A stretch of DNA of 64,000 nt from COMBO-56-21 sp963705355 (GTDB lineage Archaea; Thermoplasmatota; Thermoplasmata; UBA10834): positions 682,001 through 746,000 of the forward strand of contig OY970070.1 in NCBI GenBank assembly GCA_963705355.1, read 5' to 3'. How positions within the stretch are numbered: position 1 is the first letter of the stretch; every line of letters begins with the position of its first letter. A program made the position numbers and the translations under genes. The notes below the pieces were generated by a model. That model made no database searches and was not told the origin of the DNA. It saw only the letters and a program-made list of their open reading frames with translations. This document shows positions 1-9,293 of the stretch, piece after piece.

Positions 1-228
1 AAGATGTCGGTGAACGCTCAAACGGAGGAACTCGTCGTGGCACAGCTCGCGGGACACCCAATCGGACCTGAAGAGGATTGGCGTAAGTTGGATGTCGCAA
101 CCGGCCTTACGGCAGATCGATTGCTACGGTTCGGCTTGACTAAGACTGAGCTCGCGACCATAGGAAACAGATCTCCCTTGGAGCTGGTCCTGGAGAAGAT
201 CGCCGCGGTCGACATACTGAAGAAATAG
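1..228 (+). CDS. C-terminal part of an unrecognised protein (cut by window edge)
   Basis: The reading frame is open at the left edge of the window: the first codon (AAG) is in frame before the ATG at position 4. This is therefore probably the last 75 or so residues of a longer protein, though a short protein starting at 4 cannot be excluded. The visible part is soluble and mostly helical, with repeated Leu/Glu and an ending 'LEKIAAVDILKK'. I see no metal or nucleotide motif. It lies 76 bp upstream of the formimidoyltransferase gene, which has its own TATA-like element, so a shared operon is not required. I do not recognise the family; it does not look like the usual C-termini of urocanase or imidazolonepropionase. 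Confidence 0.5.
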   Translation, partial: KMSVNAQTEELVVAQLAGHPIGPEEDWRKLDVATGLTADRLLRFGLTKTELATIGNRSPLELVLEKIAAVDILKK

Positions 229-260
229 CACAGATGGGTTCTTTCGCGGTCGGATATAGG

Positions 261-268
261 TATAATTA
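261..268 (+). promoter_or_regulatory. TATA-like box for the formimidoyltransferase gene
   Basis: TATAATTA sits 37-44 bases before the ATG at 305. An archaeal start site about 26 bases downstream would fall near 288-292. That leaves a short leader before 305 and argues against the ATG at 281. Confidence 0.5.
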
Positions 269-304
269 GAGGCTAAGACGATGCCCATGACCGGTCCGAC
301 CTCG

Positions 305-1204
305 ATGGCTGCAGTAGTGGAATGCGTACCCAATTTCAGCGAGGGACGGCGGAAGGAGGTAGTTGACAGGATCGTCTACTCCATTCGATCTGTCCCTGGG
401 ATAAAGGTCCTCAATGTCGAGATGGACCCCGATCACAACAGATCGGTCGTGACATTCACGGGAAACCGTGAGAACGTCCAGGAGGGCGCCTTCAGAGGAG
501 CTAGAGCGGCATCCGAGCTCATCGACCTTAACAAGCACAAGGGACAGCACCCTCGCATGGGAGCTCTGGACGTGCTGCCTTTCGTGCCCATATCTGGAGT
601 CACCTTGGAGGACTGCGTGGAGATCGCCAACAAGGTTGGGGCGAGAATCGCCAAGGAGCTCAAGATTCCGGTCTATCTCTATGAATCGGCCGCGAAGAAA
701 CCGGAGCGAGCGAACCTCGAGAACGTCCGTCGTGGGGAATTTGAGGGTCTGAAGGAGGCCATCCTCACGGACGAATCGAAGTACCCCGATTACGGGCCCA
801 GGATGCTGCACCCGACCGCCGGGGCTGTGGCCGTTGGCGCGAGAATGCCATTGATCGCCTTCAATGTGAACCTCAAGTCGACCGATGTCAAGATAGCCAA
901 GGAAATAGCTAAGAAGATCAGGGCCAGCAACGGAGGCCTCCCCAAAGTCAAAGCCCTAGGGTTCGCGCTGGAGGCGAGAGGGATGGTTCAGGTCTCGATG
1001 AACCTCACAGACTACACGGTCACCCCGATAACAAAAGTATTCGAGGCGATTGTCAAAGAGGCCGACGAAAAGGGCGTCGAAATCGCGGAGAGCGAAATCA
1101 TCGGACTGGTGCCGCTGGATGCGGTGTGCGACCTCGCGGCCAAGTATCTGAAGATCGGCCAATTCAGCAGCGACCAGGTTTTGGAGAGGAGAATTTGGGG
1201 TTGA
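305..1204 (+). CDS. Glutamate formimidoyltransferase (folate-dependent)
   Basis: Moves the formimidoyl group of N-formimidoyl-L-glutamate, the product of histidine breakdown, onto tetrahydrofolate, giving glutamate and 5-formimidoyl-THF. About 299 residues, the length of a stand-alone transferase domain (N- and C-terminal subdomains). The N-terminus carries the family signature 'VECVPNFSEG', and 'HPRMGA' follows at residues 82-87. Counting from the ATG at 305, its His is residue 82, the number of the catalytic His in mammalian FTCD; this, with the promoter position, is why I chose 305 over the in-frame ATG at 281. The stop overlaps the TTG start of the cyclodeaminase gene, so the two are probably co-translated. 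In animals these two activities are fused in one protein; here they are split. Confidence 0.92.
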   Translation: MAAVVECVPNFSEGRRKEVVDRIVYSIRSVPGIKVLNVEMDPDHNRSVVTFTGNRENVQEGAFRGARAASELIDLNKHKGQHPRMGALDVLPFVPISGVTLEDCVEIANKVGARIAKELKIPVYLYESAAKKPERANLENVRRGEFEGLKEAILTDESKYPDYGPRMLHPTAGAVAVGARMPLIAFNVNLKSTDVKIAKEIAKKIRASNGGLPKVKALGFALEARGMVQVSMNLTDYTVTPITKVFEAIVKEADEKGVEIAESEIIGLVPLDAVCDLAAKYLKIGQFSSDQVLERRIWG

Positions 1205-1824
1205 AAAACCTCGAGGCTCTGCGTTCGTTCTGCCTCGAGCTATCGTCCGACGCGCCTTCGCCAGGAGGAGGGACTGCATCCGCTGCCGCAGGCGCAATGG
1301 CGGCCTCGCTTCTAGCGATGGTCTGTGGGATAACTGCGAAGAGCAAGCGGCATGAGCCGAACAGGGAGAGACTCGACGCGCTCAAGGTCCATCTATCTGC
1401 AATGAGAGACGAACTCGTGAATCTCGCCAAAGAGGACGCGCGCGCGTACGACCTCGTTATCGAAGCGTTCAGGAAGAGCAGAGAGCACGAAAGCAAGGAG
1501 AGCGTCATGGCCGTGCAGGACGCGCTCAGGCTCGCAGCGGAGATCCCAATGAAGACCGCCGGCAAGTGCATCGACGTCCTGGAGGCCTCGGTTGGCGTGG
1601 CAGAACTTGGGAAACGAAGCGCTGCGTCGGACGTCGGCGTCGCAATCCTGTTAGCTGAGGCGGGATTCAAGGGCGCATCGATGAACGTCAGGACCAACCT
1701 CAAAGACCTCCAAGACTCGACGTTTGTCAAGTCGGCCGGGGGAAAGCTTGCTTCTTACGACAAGCGTGTGAAGGATCTCACCAGCGATGCTCTGGGAAGA
1801 CTCGGGAACGTAGCAGAAGGTTGA
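1201..1824 (+). CDS. Formimidoyltetrahydrofolate cyclodeaminase
   Basis: Converts 5-formimidoyl-THF to 5,10-methenyl-THF and ammonia, the step after the preceding gene's product. It has 207 residues, the usual length of the all-helical cyclodeaminase domain. The signature 'PSPGGGTASAAAGAMAA' is close to the N-terminus. The TTG start at 1201 overlaps the upstream TGA (TTGA) and has a GGAG ribosome-binding site within about 15 bases; the frame stays open to an ATG at 1126, but that part lies inside the upstream gene. Together the two genes feed histidine-derived carbon into the one-carbon folate pool, so the organism should use tetrahydrofolate rather than only tetrahydromethanopterin. Confidence 0.9.
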   Translation: MKNLEALRSFCLELSSDAPSPGGGTASAAAGAMAASLLAMVCGITAKSKRHEPNRERLDALKVHLSAMRDELVNLAKEDARAYDLVIEAFRKSREHESKESVMAVQDALRLAAEIPMKTAGKCIDVLEASVGVAELGKRSAASDVGVAILLAEAGFKGASMNVRTNLKDLQDSTFVKSAGGKLASYDKRVKDLTSDALGRLGNVAEG

Positions 1825-1877
1825 CGCCTCTGCGTGCTCTGACCGATTCTATCAATTCTGATACAGATAACGATAGA

Positions 1878-1884
1878 TTTATAT
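1878..1884 (+). promoter_or_regulatory. TATA-like box for the giant helical-repeat gene
   Basis: TTTATAT lies in an AT-rich 145-bp gap. It predicts transcription starting near 1908 and a leader of about 60 bases before the TTG at 1969, which is preceded by GGCGGAG. Confidence 0.45.
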
Positions 1885-1968
1885 GAGCATAGTAAAATGA
1901 TAACTCGTCACAATCCTGTCAGTAGCCCATTGGGTTCAGAGCTATCGACAGGCGGAGCTTGGTAAGTC

Positions 1969-4900
1969 TTGGCAGGCAGTTACCTCAAGCAACTCCAACT
2001 AGCTAAGCAGCTAGAGGAGAAGACAAAAGAAGCGCAGAAGAACAGAGACCTCGCCGGGAAAGAAAACGATGCTCTTGAGAAGTTCCTGGAATTCTGCAAG
2101 GAGAGCAATGTAGACATCTCGTCAGTCGAAAAGCCTCAGCGCGATTTCGAGAGCTCGATGGCGGCCAAGGACTATCAGGCAGCTCTGGCACATGTCAGGA
2201 AGGCCCAGGAAGAGGCGAAAGCCGCCTACATGCGCAACATAGGAGGGGTAGGGGATTCGGTCGAGGCCATTCTAACGCTCGTTCAGGGCTCGGGAAGCGA
2301 GTCGAAGAGCGCTCGAGAGCTCTTGGAGAAAAGCAAGGAACGAGCACTGAACGACGACCTCGAGAGCGCGATGAAGCTGGCCAGAGACGCCTACGACGCC
2401 GCGGAAAGGACGCTTCACGAGGTATTCTCTCAGTTATTCTCTCAGGCCCAAGAGACGGTCATGCAGGCCAAGGAGACCGGCGACGACGTCAGCATCTTCG
2501 AGGACGGTTTGTCCAGGGCGAAGGCTGCGCTGGAAGCGCAAGAATACGAAGCATGCATGACCCAGATCAAGGAAGTGCTCGATGGAGCTGGAGAGGATCT
2601 GAAAGCACGGATCACCGCCGTGTTATCCCGGGCGGATGAGCTCATGTCAGCCAGCCAAGACCTGGGCGCAGACATGTCCCGGGTCAAGGCGCATTCCGAG
2701 AAGGCGGCCGCAGAACTCACCGCCATGAAATTCAAAGAAGCGCTCTCGTATGCCAAGAAGGCGGAGGCAGAGGGAGAGAGCGCCATTTCCGCTCGGTTCC
2801 AGGAAAGGACCAGGGAGACAAGAGAGAGCATCAGGAAAATGAAGAACGCGAAGGAGGACGCCGCGGTTCCTCAGCAGCTACTGGATCAAGCTCTCAGCGC
2901 CCTCAAGGAGAAGAAGTACATTGAGGCCCTTCACGCAATCAATAGCGCTCACGAGTTCGTCCACAAAGCGGAGTTCGAATCCGTTCTGGATGTCATTTCT
3001 CAAGCCCGGGACCGATTTGTTCTCGCGAAGAAAGTCGGCGTCGACATGACCAAGGCGATCATGCTCCTGAACACATCCCGGGACAACTTGAGGCTCGGCA
3101 AGTTCGAGGACGCAATTCGATATGCGGAGCAGAGCCGGAAGGAGATCGACAGTGCCCTCGAGATGTTCTACAAGGCGAGAGACCACGTCGTCGAGCTGGC
3201 AAAGGCGGTCAAGTTCGCTGCTGACCTCGGCGCGGACACGAGCGAAGTCAAGAACACTTTGACTGATGCTAGGAAGTTCTTCGAGCAGCAAGATTACGGC
3301 AAGACCGCCGAGGTGACAAAGCGCGGCCTTGACGAAGTGAAGAAACTCACATATGACCGCACGATGGAGGCAATCAACGCCTCTGACAACTCCGTCAAGC
3401 TGGGCAAGGAGATTGGCGCGGACATGACCGAGGCGGAGGGAATGCTGCAGAGGGCAATGGACAGCCTCGGCAAGGACAACATGATGGAAAGCGTCGACCT
3501 CGCGAAGTCCAGCAGGGAAGCCGCATATGCGGCAATGACGAGAGTCATGAGCGACAAGCTCCAGAGCATCGACCAATTCGTGAAAGGGTATCCTGGTGAA
3601 TCAAACTTGGCAGAGGTCGGAGAGATCATCACACAGGCAAGGCAGTGTGTTGCCTCATCTGAATTCGATAAGGCGCAAGGTCTCATCAAGCAAGTGACGC
3701 ACAGAATAGAGACGATCGGTCAGGTGGAGTGCGACAGACTCATCGCGTCCGCGACCTCAAGAATCAATGCAGTCAAATCGATGGAGGGAGATGTATCCGA
3801 TCTCGAGATCCTTCTCACCCGCGCAAACGAGGCGCTGTCCAAGAAGATCTACGAGGATGCCACGGCGAGGGCAAGTGAGATCATCCAGAACGCCGACGAC
3901 ATGATGACCAAACTAGTCCAGACCGAGTTCTCATCCGTCAAGGACAGCCTCGAGGAAGCGAAGACCATCGGGATCGACATCGAGGATGCTAAGACCCAGC
4001 TCAAGGAGGCCAGGACTAAGGCCGAGGAGCAGGATTTAAGCGGGGCGTTCGGAATCGTGAGGAACACGAAAACCGCCCTCCTACAGAGAATCACCCGATA
4101 CGATGGAATCAAGGGCAAGGTGCGAAAGACGGAGGAGCTCATCTCGGAGGCTGGCCGGACCAAGACCGATGTCACGGCGGCAGCCCGTAAGCTGGACGCT
4201 GCGAGAAACGCGTTTTCAACAGGCCAGCTGGACGAAGCAGAGAGGATCCTCGACGAGGTTATGGCGGAGACTGAGAAGAACCTCGGCATGTATCTCGCAG
4301 CCAAGTTCATTCTGAGCTCAAAGGAGAGCATCGAGCTTGCGCAGACCCACGGGATCGATATCGAACCTGCGGTCAAGCTTCTCAGCAGGGCAAAGGAGAT
4401 GATGAAGTCCAAGAATTACGACGAGGCCCTGACCGCTGCCAAGCAATGCGATGAAGACGCGCGGAAGATCATCACGAAGAACATAGCGGAGATGACAAGG
4501 GACCTCCAAAGGCTCTTGACAGATGCTAGGAACGTGGGCGTCGACACCGTCGGACCCGAGAAGCTCGCAGAGAAGGCTGGAGAGCTAGCAAGGGTCGGCG
4601 ACTATGTCGAGGCGCTCCGGTGCATCGCCTCCGCAAAGGAGGACATCAACCATGTCAAGAACCTCAGCTCCCAGGCAGCTCTCGAGATAAGGGGCGCGAG
4701 GAACAACCTGAAGGATGCAGAGACCCTGGACATGGACGTGGGCAAGGCAAGGGAGTTCTTGGAGCAGGCGGTCGAGGGGCTCACTAGGCATCAATATGCC
4801 ATCGCTCTCGAGCTGGCCAGGAAATCGTCCGAGGCATCTTCCGAGGTGACGAAGACCCGCATATGGGACACCCTTGAGAAGTTCAAGGGAAGACTGGAGA

Positions 4901-6480
4901 AGTCCGCGGCCGAGGGTCTCAATTTCGGGATGGCCGAATCATGCGTCGCGGATGGCATCAGGGCATTCAAAGAGGGAAGGTATCAGGATTCACTTAAGCT
5001 CGCCATGAAATGCGAGATAGAGATGGAAAGGGCTGAGCTTCAGCGGGATATCAGCGCGAGGTCCGTGGAACTCGCCCGAAAGAAGCTGATGGATGCTTCT
5101 GCAGAGGGCATCAAGAGCCAGCGGGTAAGCGACCTCGTCGAGAAGGCGGAAGCACTCCTCAGGCATGGCAGGTACGTGGACGCGATGACCTCGGCCATAG
5201 AGAGCGGGGACGAGCTCTATCTCATAAGGGAGAAACTTGACAGCGGCAGAATCGAGTTGAGCGCGAGCAGAGAGCGCGTCGAGAGACTCAAGAAAATAGG
5301 AATAGACACTTCCGAGTGCGACGAGATTCTGGACATCGCGCAGGAACACCTGTCGGCACACGAGTTCGCCAAATCAAGTGACGCATTGAGAAGGGCCTCC
5401 TCGAGGGCTGAATCGCTCTTCGAGAACTCGCTCAAGGACGTGATGGACCAGAACCGCCAGGTGATTGCCAAAGCCAAGGCAATGGGCATCAACACGAAGT
5501 CCTCAGAGGACTTGCTCGATGTGGCGAACACTTCGTTCCAGGAGAAACTGTGGGACTTCGCGTTCCAGCAAGCGATGGCGTGCAGGGACAGCTGCCTGCA
5601 GCTGATTTCCAAGAAGCTTTCGAGCTTGATCGAAGAGATACAGACGAAGACGGACAGCTTGAGGCGCTTCGGGGCTGCCGTCAAACCCATAGAGGACATG
5701 GTCGACATCGCGCAGGCTGCTGAAGGAAAGGGAGACATTGCGAAGGCGTTCCAGACGCTCATGGATGCCGACCAGAAGATCAGCAGCCTTGAGGACGCAC
5801 ACAAGAAGTACCTGGACATATCGATAGCAGCTGAGAGCGCCATGGAGAACCTCGGAAGGTATGGGTTCTCCAAGAGAGAACCGGAAAGACTGATAGCGAT
5901 GGCGGAGATTGAGAAGGAGAAGGATTACGACTCCGCAATCGAGCTCGTCGCAGAGGCGCTTGACACCGCGAAGGAACTCATGGAAACGTATTCGCCTGAG
6001 ATCGCCGGCTCGATATCCGGCGTCGGACTCCAGGAAGGCGCCCAGAGCGAGCTGACGGTCAAGCTCACGAACACCGGCAAGGCGCTGGCGAAGGATGTGT
6101 CACTCGAAGTCCAGGGAGACTTCGATGTCAAGACCGCGCAAGGTGTCGCGTCATTGAAGCCCAATGCAGAAGCCACAGTGATAATCAACCTCGTTCCAAG
6201 GCGCAGCGGAAGCGTCCCCGTCCGGGTCAAGATCACCAGCAAGAGGCAGCTCGACGGGAGGATGCAGACATTCGAAACAGAGGACATGGTCAACGTCTTC
6301 GCCGCGGGGCCTCCGTTCAAGCTCGGCAGGGCCACAGACACCACGAGGTGCATCTCCTGCCAGGGTAGGATCAAGCCCGGCTTCGACATAGTCACATGCA
6401 GGTGCGGAGGCCAGATGCACTTTTCGTGCGCCAAGAGGACCAACCAGTGCCCGGTTTGCGGTCAGAAGTACCAGTTCTAG
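1969..6480 (+). CDS. Giant helical-repeat protein with CARDB-like domain and C4HC3 zinc finger
   Basis: 1503 residues, no signal peptide or membrane segment, so cytosolic. Residues about 1-1340 are nearly all charged helices built from a diverged unit of roughly 75-80 residues. Each unit carries a marker such as 'GADM', 'GIDI', 'GVDM' or 'GINT' followed by 'A..LL..A...L....Y..AL..A'. I estimate about 17 units. Residues about 1350-1450 are beta-rich and resemble a CARDB/NEW3-type Ig-like domain. The last 43 residues form a zinc module with eight ligands: C1461, C1464, C1477, C1479, H1484, C1487, C1494, C1497. That is the C4HC3 order of RING-CH and PHD fingers, with very short spacing. Start is TTG at 1969 with GGCGGAG upstream. 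The function is unknown; a scaffold or adaptor role is a guess. Its stop overlaps the stop of the convergent TldE gene. Confidence 0.85.
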   Translation: MAGSYLKQLQLAKQLEEKTKEAQKNRDLAGKENDALEKFLEFCKESNVDISSVEKPQRDFESSMAAKDYQAALAHVRKAQEEAKAAYMRNIGGVGDSVEAILTLVQGSGSESKSARELLEKSKERALNDDLESAMKLARDAYDAAERTLHEVFSQLFSQAQETVMQAKETGDDVSIFEDGLSRAKAALEAQEYEACMTQIKEVLDGAGEDLKARITAVLSRADELMSASQDLGADMSRVKAHSEKAAAELTAMKFKEALSYAKKAEAEGESAISARFQERTRETRESIRKMKNAKEDAAVPQQLLDQALSALKEKKYIEALHAINSAHEFVHKAEFESVLDVISQARDRFVLAKKVGVDMTKAIMLLNTSRDNLRLGKFEDAIRYAEQSRKEIDSALEMFYKARDHVVELAKAVKFAADLGADTSEVKNTLTDARKFFEQQDYGKTAEVTKRGLDEVKKLTYDRTMEAINASDNSVKLGKEIGADMTEAEGMLQRAMDSLGKDNMMESVDLAKSSREAAYAAMTRVMSDKLQSIDQFVKGYPGESNLAEVGEIITQARQCVASSEFDKAQGLIKQVTHRIETIGQVECDRLIASATSRINAVKSMEGDVSDLEILLTRANEALSKKIYEDATARASEIIQNADDMMTKLVQTEFSSVKDSLEEAKTIGIDIEDAKTQLKEARTKAEEQDLSGAFGIVRNTKTALLQRITRYDGIKGKVRKTEELISEAGRTKTDVTAAARKLDAARNAFSTGQLDEAERILDEVMAETEKNLGMYLAAKFILSSKESIELAQTHGIDIEPAVKLLSRAKEMMKSKNYDEALTAAKQCDEDARKIITKNIAEMTRDLQRLLTDARNVGVDTVGPEKLAEKAGELARVGDYVEALRCIASAKEDINHVKNLSSQAALEIRGARNNLKDAETLDMDVGKAREFLEQAVEGLTRHQYAIALELARKSSEASSEVTKTRIWDTLEKFKGRLEKSAAEGLNFGMAESCVADGIRAFKEGRYQDSLKLAMKCEIEMERAELQRDISARSVELARKKLMDASAEGIKSQRVSDLVEKAEALLRHGRYVDAMTSAIESGDELYLIREKLDSGRIELSASRERVERLKKIGIDTSECDEILDIAQEHLSAHEFAKSSDALRRASSRAESLFENSLKDVMDQNRQVIAKAKAMGINTKSSEDLLDVANTSFQEKLWDFAFQQAMACRDSCLQLISKKLSSLIEEIQTKTDSLRRFGAAVKPIEDMVDIAQAAEGKGDIAKAFQTLMDADQKISSLEDAHKKYLDISIAAESAMENLGRYGFSKREPERLIAMAEIEKEKDYDSAIELVAEALDTAKELMETYSPEIAGSISGVGLQEGAQSELTVKLTNTGKALAKDVSLEVQGDFDVKTAQGVASLKPNAEATVIINLVPRRSGSVPVRVKITSKRQLDGRMQTFETEDMVNVFAAGPPFKLGRATDTTRCISCQGRIKPGFDIVTCRCGGQMHFSCAKRTNQCPVCGQKYQF

Positions 6481-7829
6481 CTTGATCCGCCTATCTTGGC
6501 TTTCGAGATCCTCAAAGCAGGTGTGATCACCCCGAATGCTTCCCGTGGCTCCTTACCGGTCATATCGACTCGCTTGAGGAGATCGATCAAACCGATGCCC
6601 ATGGTGGCTTGCCGAACAGATGGGCCCAAGCCTCCGCGATCGATCTTGTAGCTTTCCATCATCAGACCCGAGAACTCGCCCGTCGCGAGGTTGGGGTAAT
6701 CGTACGTGAGCCTGAGATAGACGCCGCCCTTCGTTTCTCTGATCATCTCATCCAGCGAGGAGTCACCTTTCTTGACGACCAGATTGGAGCTGGAGATGGA
6801 TGGCGGTCGCCTATAGCTCCAGATGGTCCCCCCTCGAGAGGAGTTCCCCGTGCTGGACACCGAGTCCTTCCCCGCGGTGTAGCTGTCATGGAGGTACGAT
6901 TTCAGAACCCCATTCTCGACTATCGGAGTGAGCCGCGACGGCGTTCCCTCTCCGTCGAAGGAATAGCTACCAGTCGCCCATTCTATTCTGGGGTCATCGG
7001 AGACGGTGAGAGAACGAGCAGCCACCTCCGACCCCAGCTTCCCTGCCAGATAGCTTCTCTTGCGCTGAATGCTTTCGGCGTTCACTCCTCCACCTATTGC
7101 CATCGAGAAAATGAATCCGACCGCAAGTGGGTCGATCACCACTGGGTAGTCTCCAGTCAGTATCTTTGTCTGAGTGAGCCCCATGATCGCGTGATCAGCG
7201 GAGCTTCGACCGACCTTCGCAATCATAGCCCTGTCGAGTCTCCTGCTCGACCCGGCGTCGAAGCCCGAGAACATCGCAGATCCTGATTTCGCGACAGACT
7301 CGACGCTCATCTCGCAGAATGTCAGCCTCTGGGAGGAGTTGAGGCCATTGCTGTTGGCGAGCACGAACTTGCATTCACCCACAGCGATGCTTGCGTTCAC
7401 CGAAGTGATCTTCTTTTCGCCTCCAGCAGTCTCTGAGAGCTCTATGGCCATCTCGACTATGTCATCAGGCTCGAGCTTCGCAATGCGCGCATCGAAGAGA
7501 CCATTGACTTTCGATGGCCTGGCGGACTCGGGAAGGCTCTTGAAGTCTGGATCGGGAGTTCCCGCCTTGGCGAGAGAGACCGCAAGCTTCGCCGCCTTCT
7601 TGATCGCGGAAGGATCGTAGCCGGTGCAGGACGAGAAACCCGAACATCCCGCCCTGAACACTCTGATTGCCACTCCCGGATCGAGGACATTGCTCGATTG
7701 TTTCATGGACCCTTTCTCGATTTCGGCGGAGGAGTACCACGAGTCCGTGATGAGCACATCACAGCAAGACGGACCGAGCTTCATCACATGCTCGACCGTT
7801 CTCTCCGCGAGCTTGTTCATATCCACCAT
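6477..7829 (-). CDS. pmbA: TldE/PmbA-type subunit of the TldD/TldE protease
   Basis: Partner subunit of the TldD metalloprotease, which degrades unfolded peptides and processes some ribosomal peptides. 450 residues, the family's usual length, with the PmbA_TldD architecture: an N-terminal mixed domain ('CCDVLITDSWYSSAEIEKGS'), a middle domain, and a C-terminal barrel. It has no HExxxH motif, as expected for TldE, which is the non-catalytic half of the heterodimer. It begins 12 bases after the TldD stop with a strong AGGAGG site (7838-7843), so the two genes are translated from one message. It is the last gene of the minus-strand run and meets the giant repeat gene tail to tail. Confidence 0.9.
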   Translation of the reverse strand: MVDMNKLAERTVEHVMKLGPSCCDVLITDSWYSSAEIEKGSMKQSSNVLDPGVAIRVFRAGCSGFSSCTGYDPSAIKKAAKLAVSLAKAGTPDPDFKSLPESARPSKVNGLFDARIAKLEPDDIVEMAIELSETAGGEKKITSVNASIAVGECKFVLANSNGLNSSQRLTFCEMSVESVAKSGSAMFSGFDAGSSRRLDRAMIAKVGRSSADHAIMGLTQTKILTGDYPVVIDPLAVGFIFSMAIGGGVNAESIQRKRSYLAGKLGSEVAARSLTVSDDPRIEWATGSYSFDGEGTPSRLTPIVENGVLKSYLHDSYTAGKDSVSSTGNSSRGGTIWSYRRPPSISSSNLVVKKGDSSLDEMIRETKGGVYLRLTYDYPNLATGEFSGLMMESYKIDRGGLGPSVRQATMGIGLIDLLKRVDMTGKEPREAFGVITPALRISKAKIGGSS

Positions 7830-7841
7830 GCCCCGTCCCTC

Positions 7842-9257
7842 CTATGCGAGTCCTCCGACGACCATGTCGGCCACGCACATGTGCGGCCCGCCGTCTGTCG
7901 TCCTGGCCGACTGGCCGCCCTTGCCGCAGTAGCCGGGATCTCCCAGGCTGAAGTCGTCGCCGATACCTTGCACCTTGTTGAGGACCTCCAGTATTAATCC
8001 TGAGAGAGATGCGTCCCTGTACCTTTGCCCTATCTCACCGTTCCTGATCTCGTGGGCCTCGTCGCATTTGAACATGAATTGGCCCTTCGAAGGCTCGACA
8101 TAGCCGTACTGATTGCCCTGGATCAGGAGGCCGTGCTTCAGCTCTTCGATTAGTTCGTCTCTTTTCCAGTCGCCTGGACCGATGTACGTGTTGCTCATAC
8201 GTATGATCGGCGGGCTGTTGAACGCCTGGGATCTTGACGAACCGTTTGGCCGAACGCCCATCCGGCTGCTCGACTCGAGGCTGTGCAGGTACTCATTCAG
8301 CACGCCCTTCTTAATGAGAACATGCTTCTTCGCAGTAACTCCCTCCCAATCCAGCGAGAAGTAACCGAACGTGCTCTTGATCGTGGGATCGTCGATGAGG
8401 CTGACCCTCTCGTCGGCAACTTTCTTGCCGAGCCGTCCCTCGAGCACTGATGCGCCAGCCAGGATCGCGTCCGCCTCGCACGCATGTCCGAAAGCCTCGT
8501 GAGCCAGCATGCCGGTCATCTTGTTGTCCAGTACGACAGTGAATTTGCCAGCAGGTGCGGGCTTCGACTCAAGAAGACGCAACGCCTGGGAAGTCGCATC
8601 GTTCCCGAGACGTGCGGCCTCCTCGGTGTTCATCAACTCGTAGCCGCCCACGCTGCCCACGGCTGCATGACCACGTTGAAGGACGCCTTCTGATGTCGCG
8701 TATGCGGAGCACGCTGCCAAGACCCATCTCTCCTTTGTCTTCGCCAGGGTCCCGAACGAATTCGCAACTATCCGGTCGACCTCGAGATCGTCATATCTTG
8801 AATTCGTGCTCGTGATCCTCTGGTCGAACTCGCGCATGGCCTTGTCCTGTCCGAGTGCAAACCTCAGCTTCTCTTCGACGGGAACGTCGGTCGGCTTCTG
8901 CCTGCATTTGTACTCCTCTGACCTTCCGACTGCAGCAGAGTCGGCAATTTCGAACGAATGCTTCGCCTTTGACTTGGCGACCTTGGCCATCTTGACAGCA
9001 GAGGACGCCGCAGACTTCGTGGAGGAGGCTGAGAGAACGTTAGTGGATGCGAATCCCCACGCCCCCCCAATGAACGCTCGGACACCACAGCCAGAGTCAT
9101 GCTGCGCGATGAGAATCCTAGTCTTTCCATCCATTATCACGACGTTCGTGCCTGTGGAATGCTCAAGCCTGAGATCGGCAAACTCTGCTCCGAGCTTGAG
9201 CATCTGATTGATGGTCTTCCTAGCGATATCTTCCAAGGATAACCCTCCTGATGTCAT
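7842..9257 (-). CDS. tldD: TldD zinc metalloprotease subunit
   Basis: Catalytic subunit of the TldD/TldE peptidase. 471 residues from the ATG at 9257, with the zinc-binding HExxxH motif intact ('HEAFGH', residues 253-258). A second plausible start is the TTG at 9236, seven bases after a strong AGGAGG; the ATG at 9257 has only a weak site, and both give an intact family N-terminus. The stop lies 12 bases before pmbA. Histidine ammonia-lyase ends 36 bases upstream on the same strand, so peptide breakdown and histidine breakdown may be transcribed together. Confidence 0.92.
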   Translation of the reverse strand: MTSGGLSLEDIARKTINQMLKLGAEFADLRLEHSTGTNVVIMDGKTRILIAQHDSGCGVRAFIGGAWGFASTNVLSASSTKSAASSAVKMAKVAKSKAKHSFEIADSAAVGRSEEYKCRQKPTDVPVEEKLRFALGQDKAMREFDQRITSTNSRYDDLEVDRIVANSFGTLAKTKERWVLAACSAYATSEGVLQRGHAAVGSVGGYELMNTEEAARLGNDATSQALRLLESKPAPAGKFTVVLDNKMTGMLAHEAFGHACEADAILAGASVLEGRLGKKVADERVSLIDDPTIKSTFGYFSLDWEGVTAKKHVLIKKGVLNEYLHSLESSSRMGVRPNGSSRSQAFNSPPIIRMSNTYIGPGDWKRDELIEELKHGLLIQGNQYGYVEPSKGQFMFKCDEAHEIRNGEIGQRYRDASLSGLILEVLNKVQGIGDDFSLGDPGYCGKGGQSARTTDGGPHMCVADMVVGGLA

Positions 9258-9293
9258 TCCAGATTGCAGTGCACTGGTTCAAACCATCTCCTT

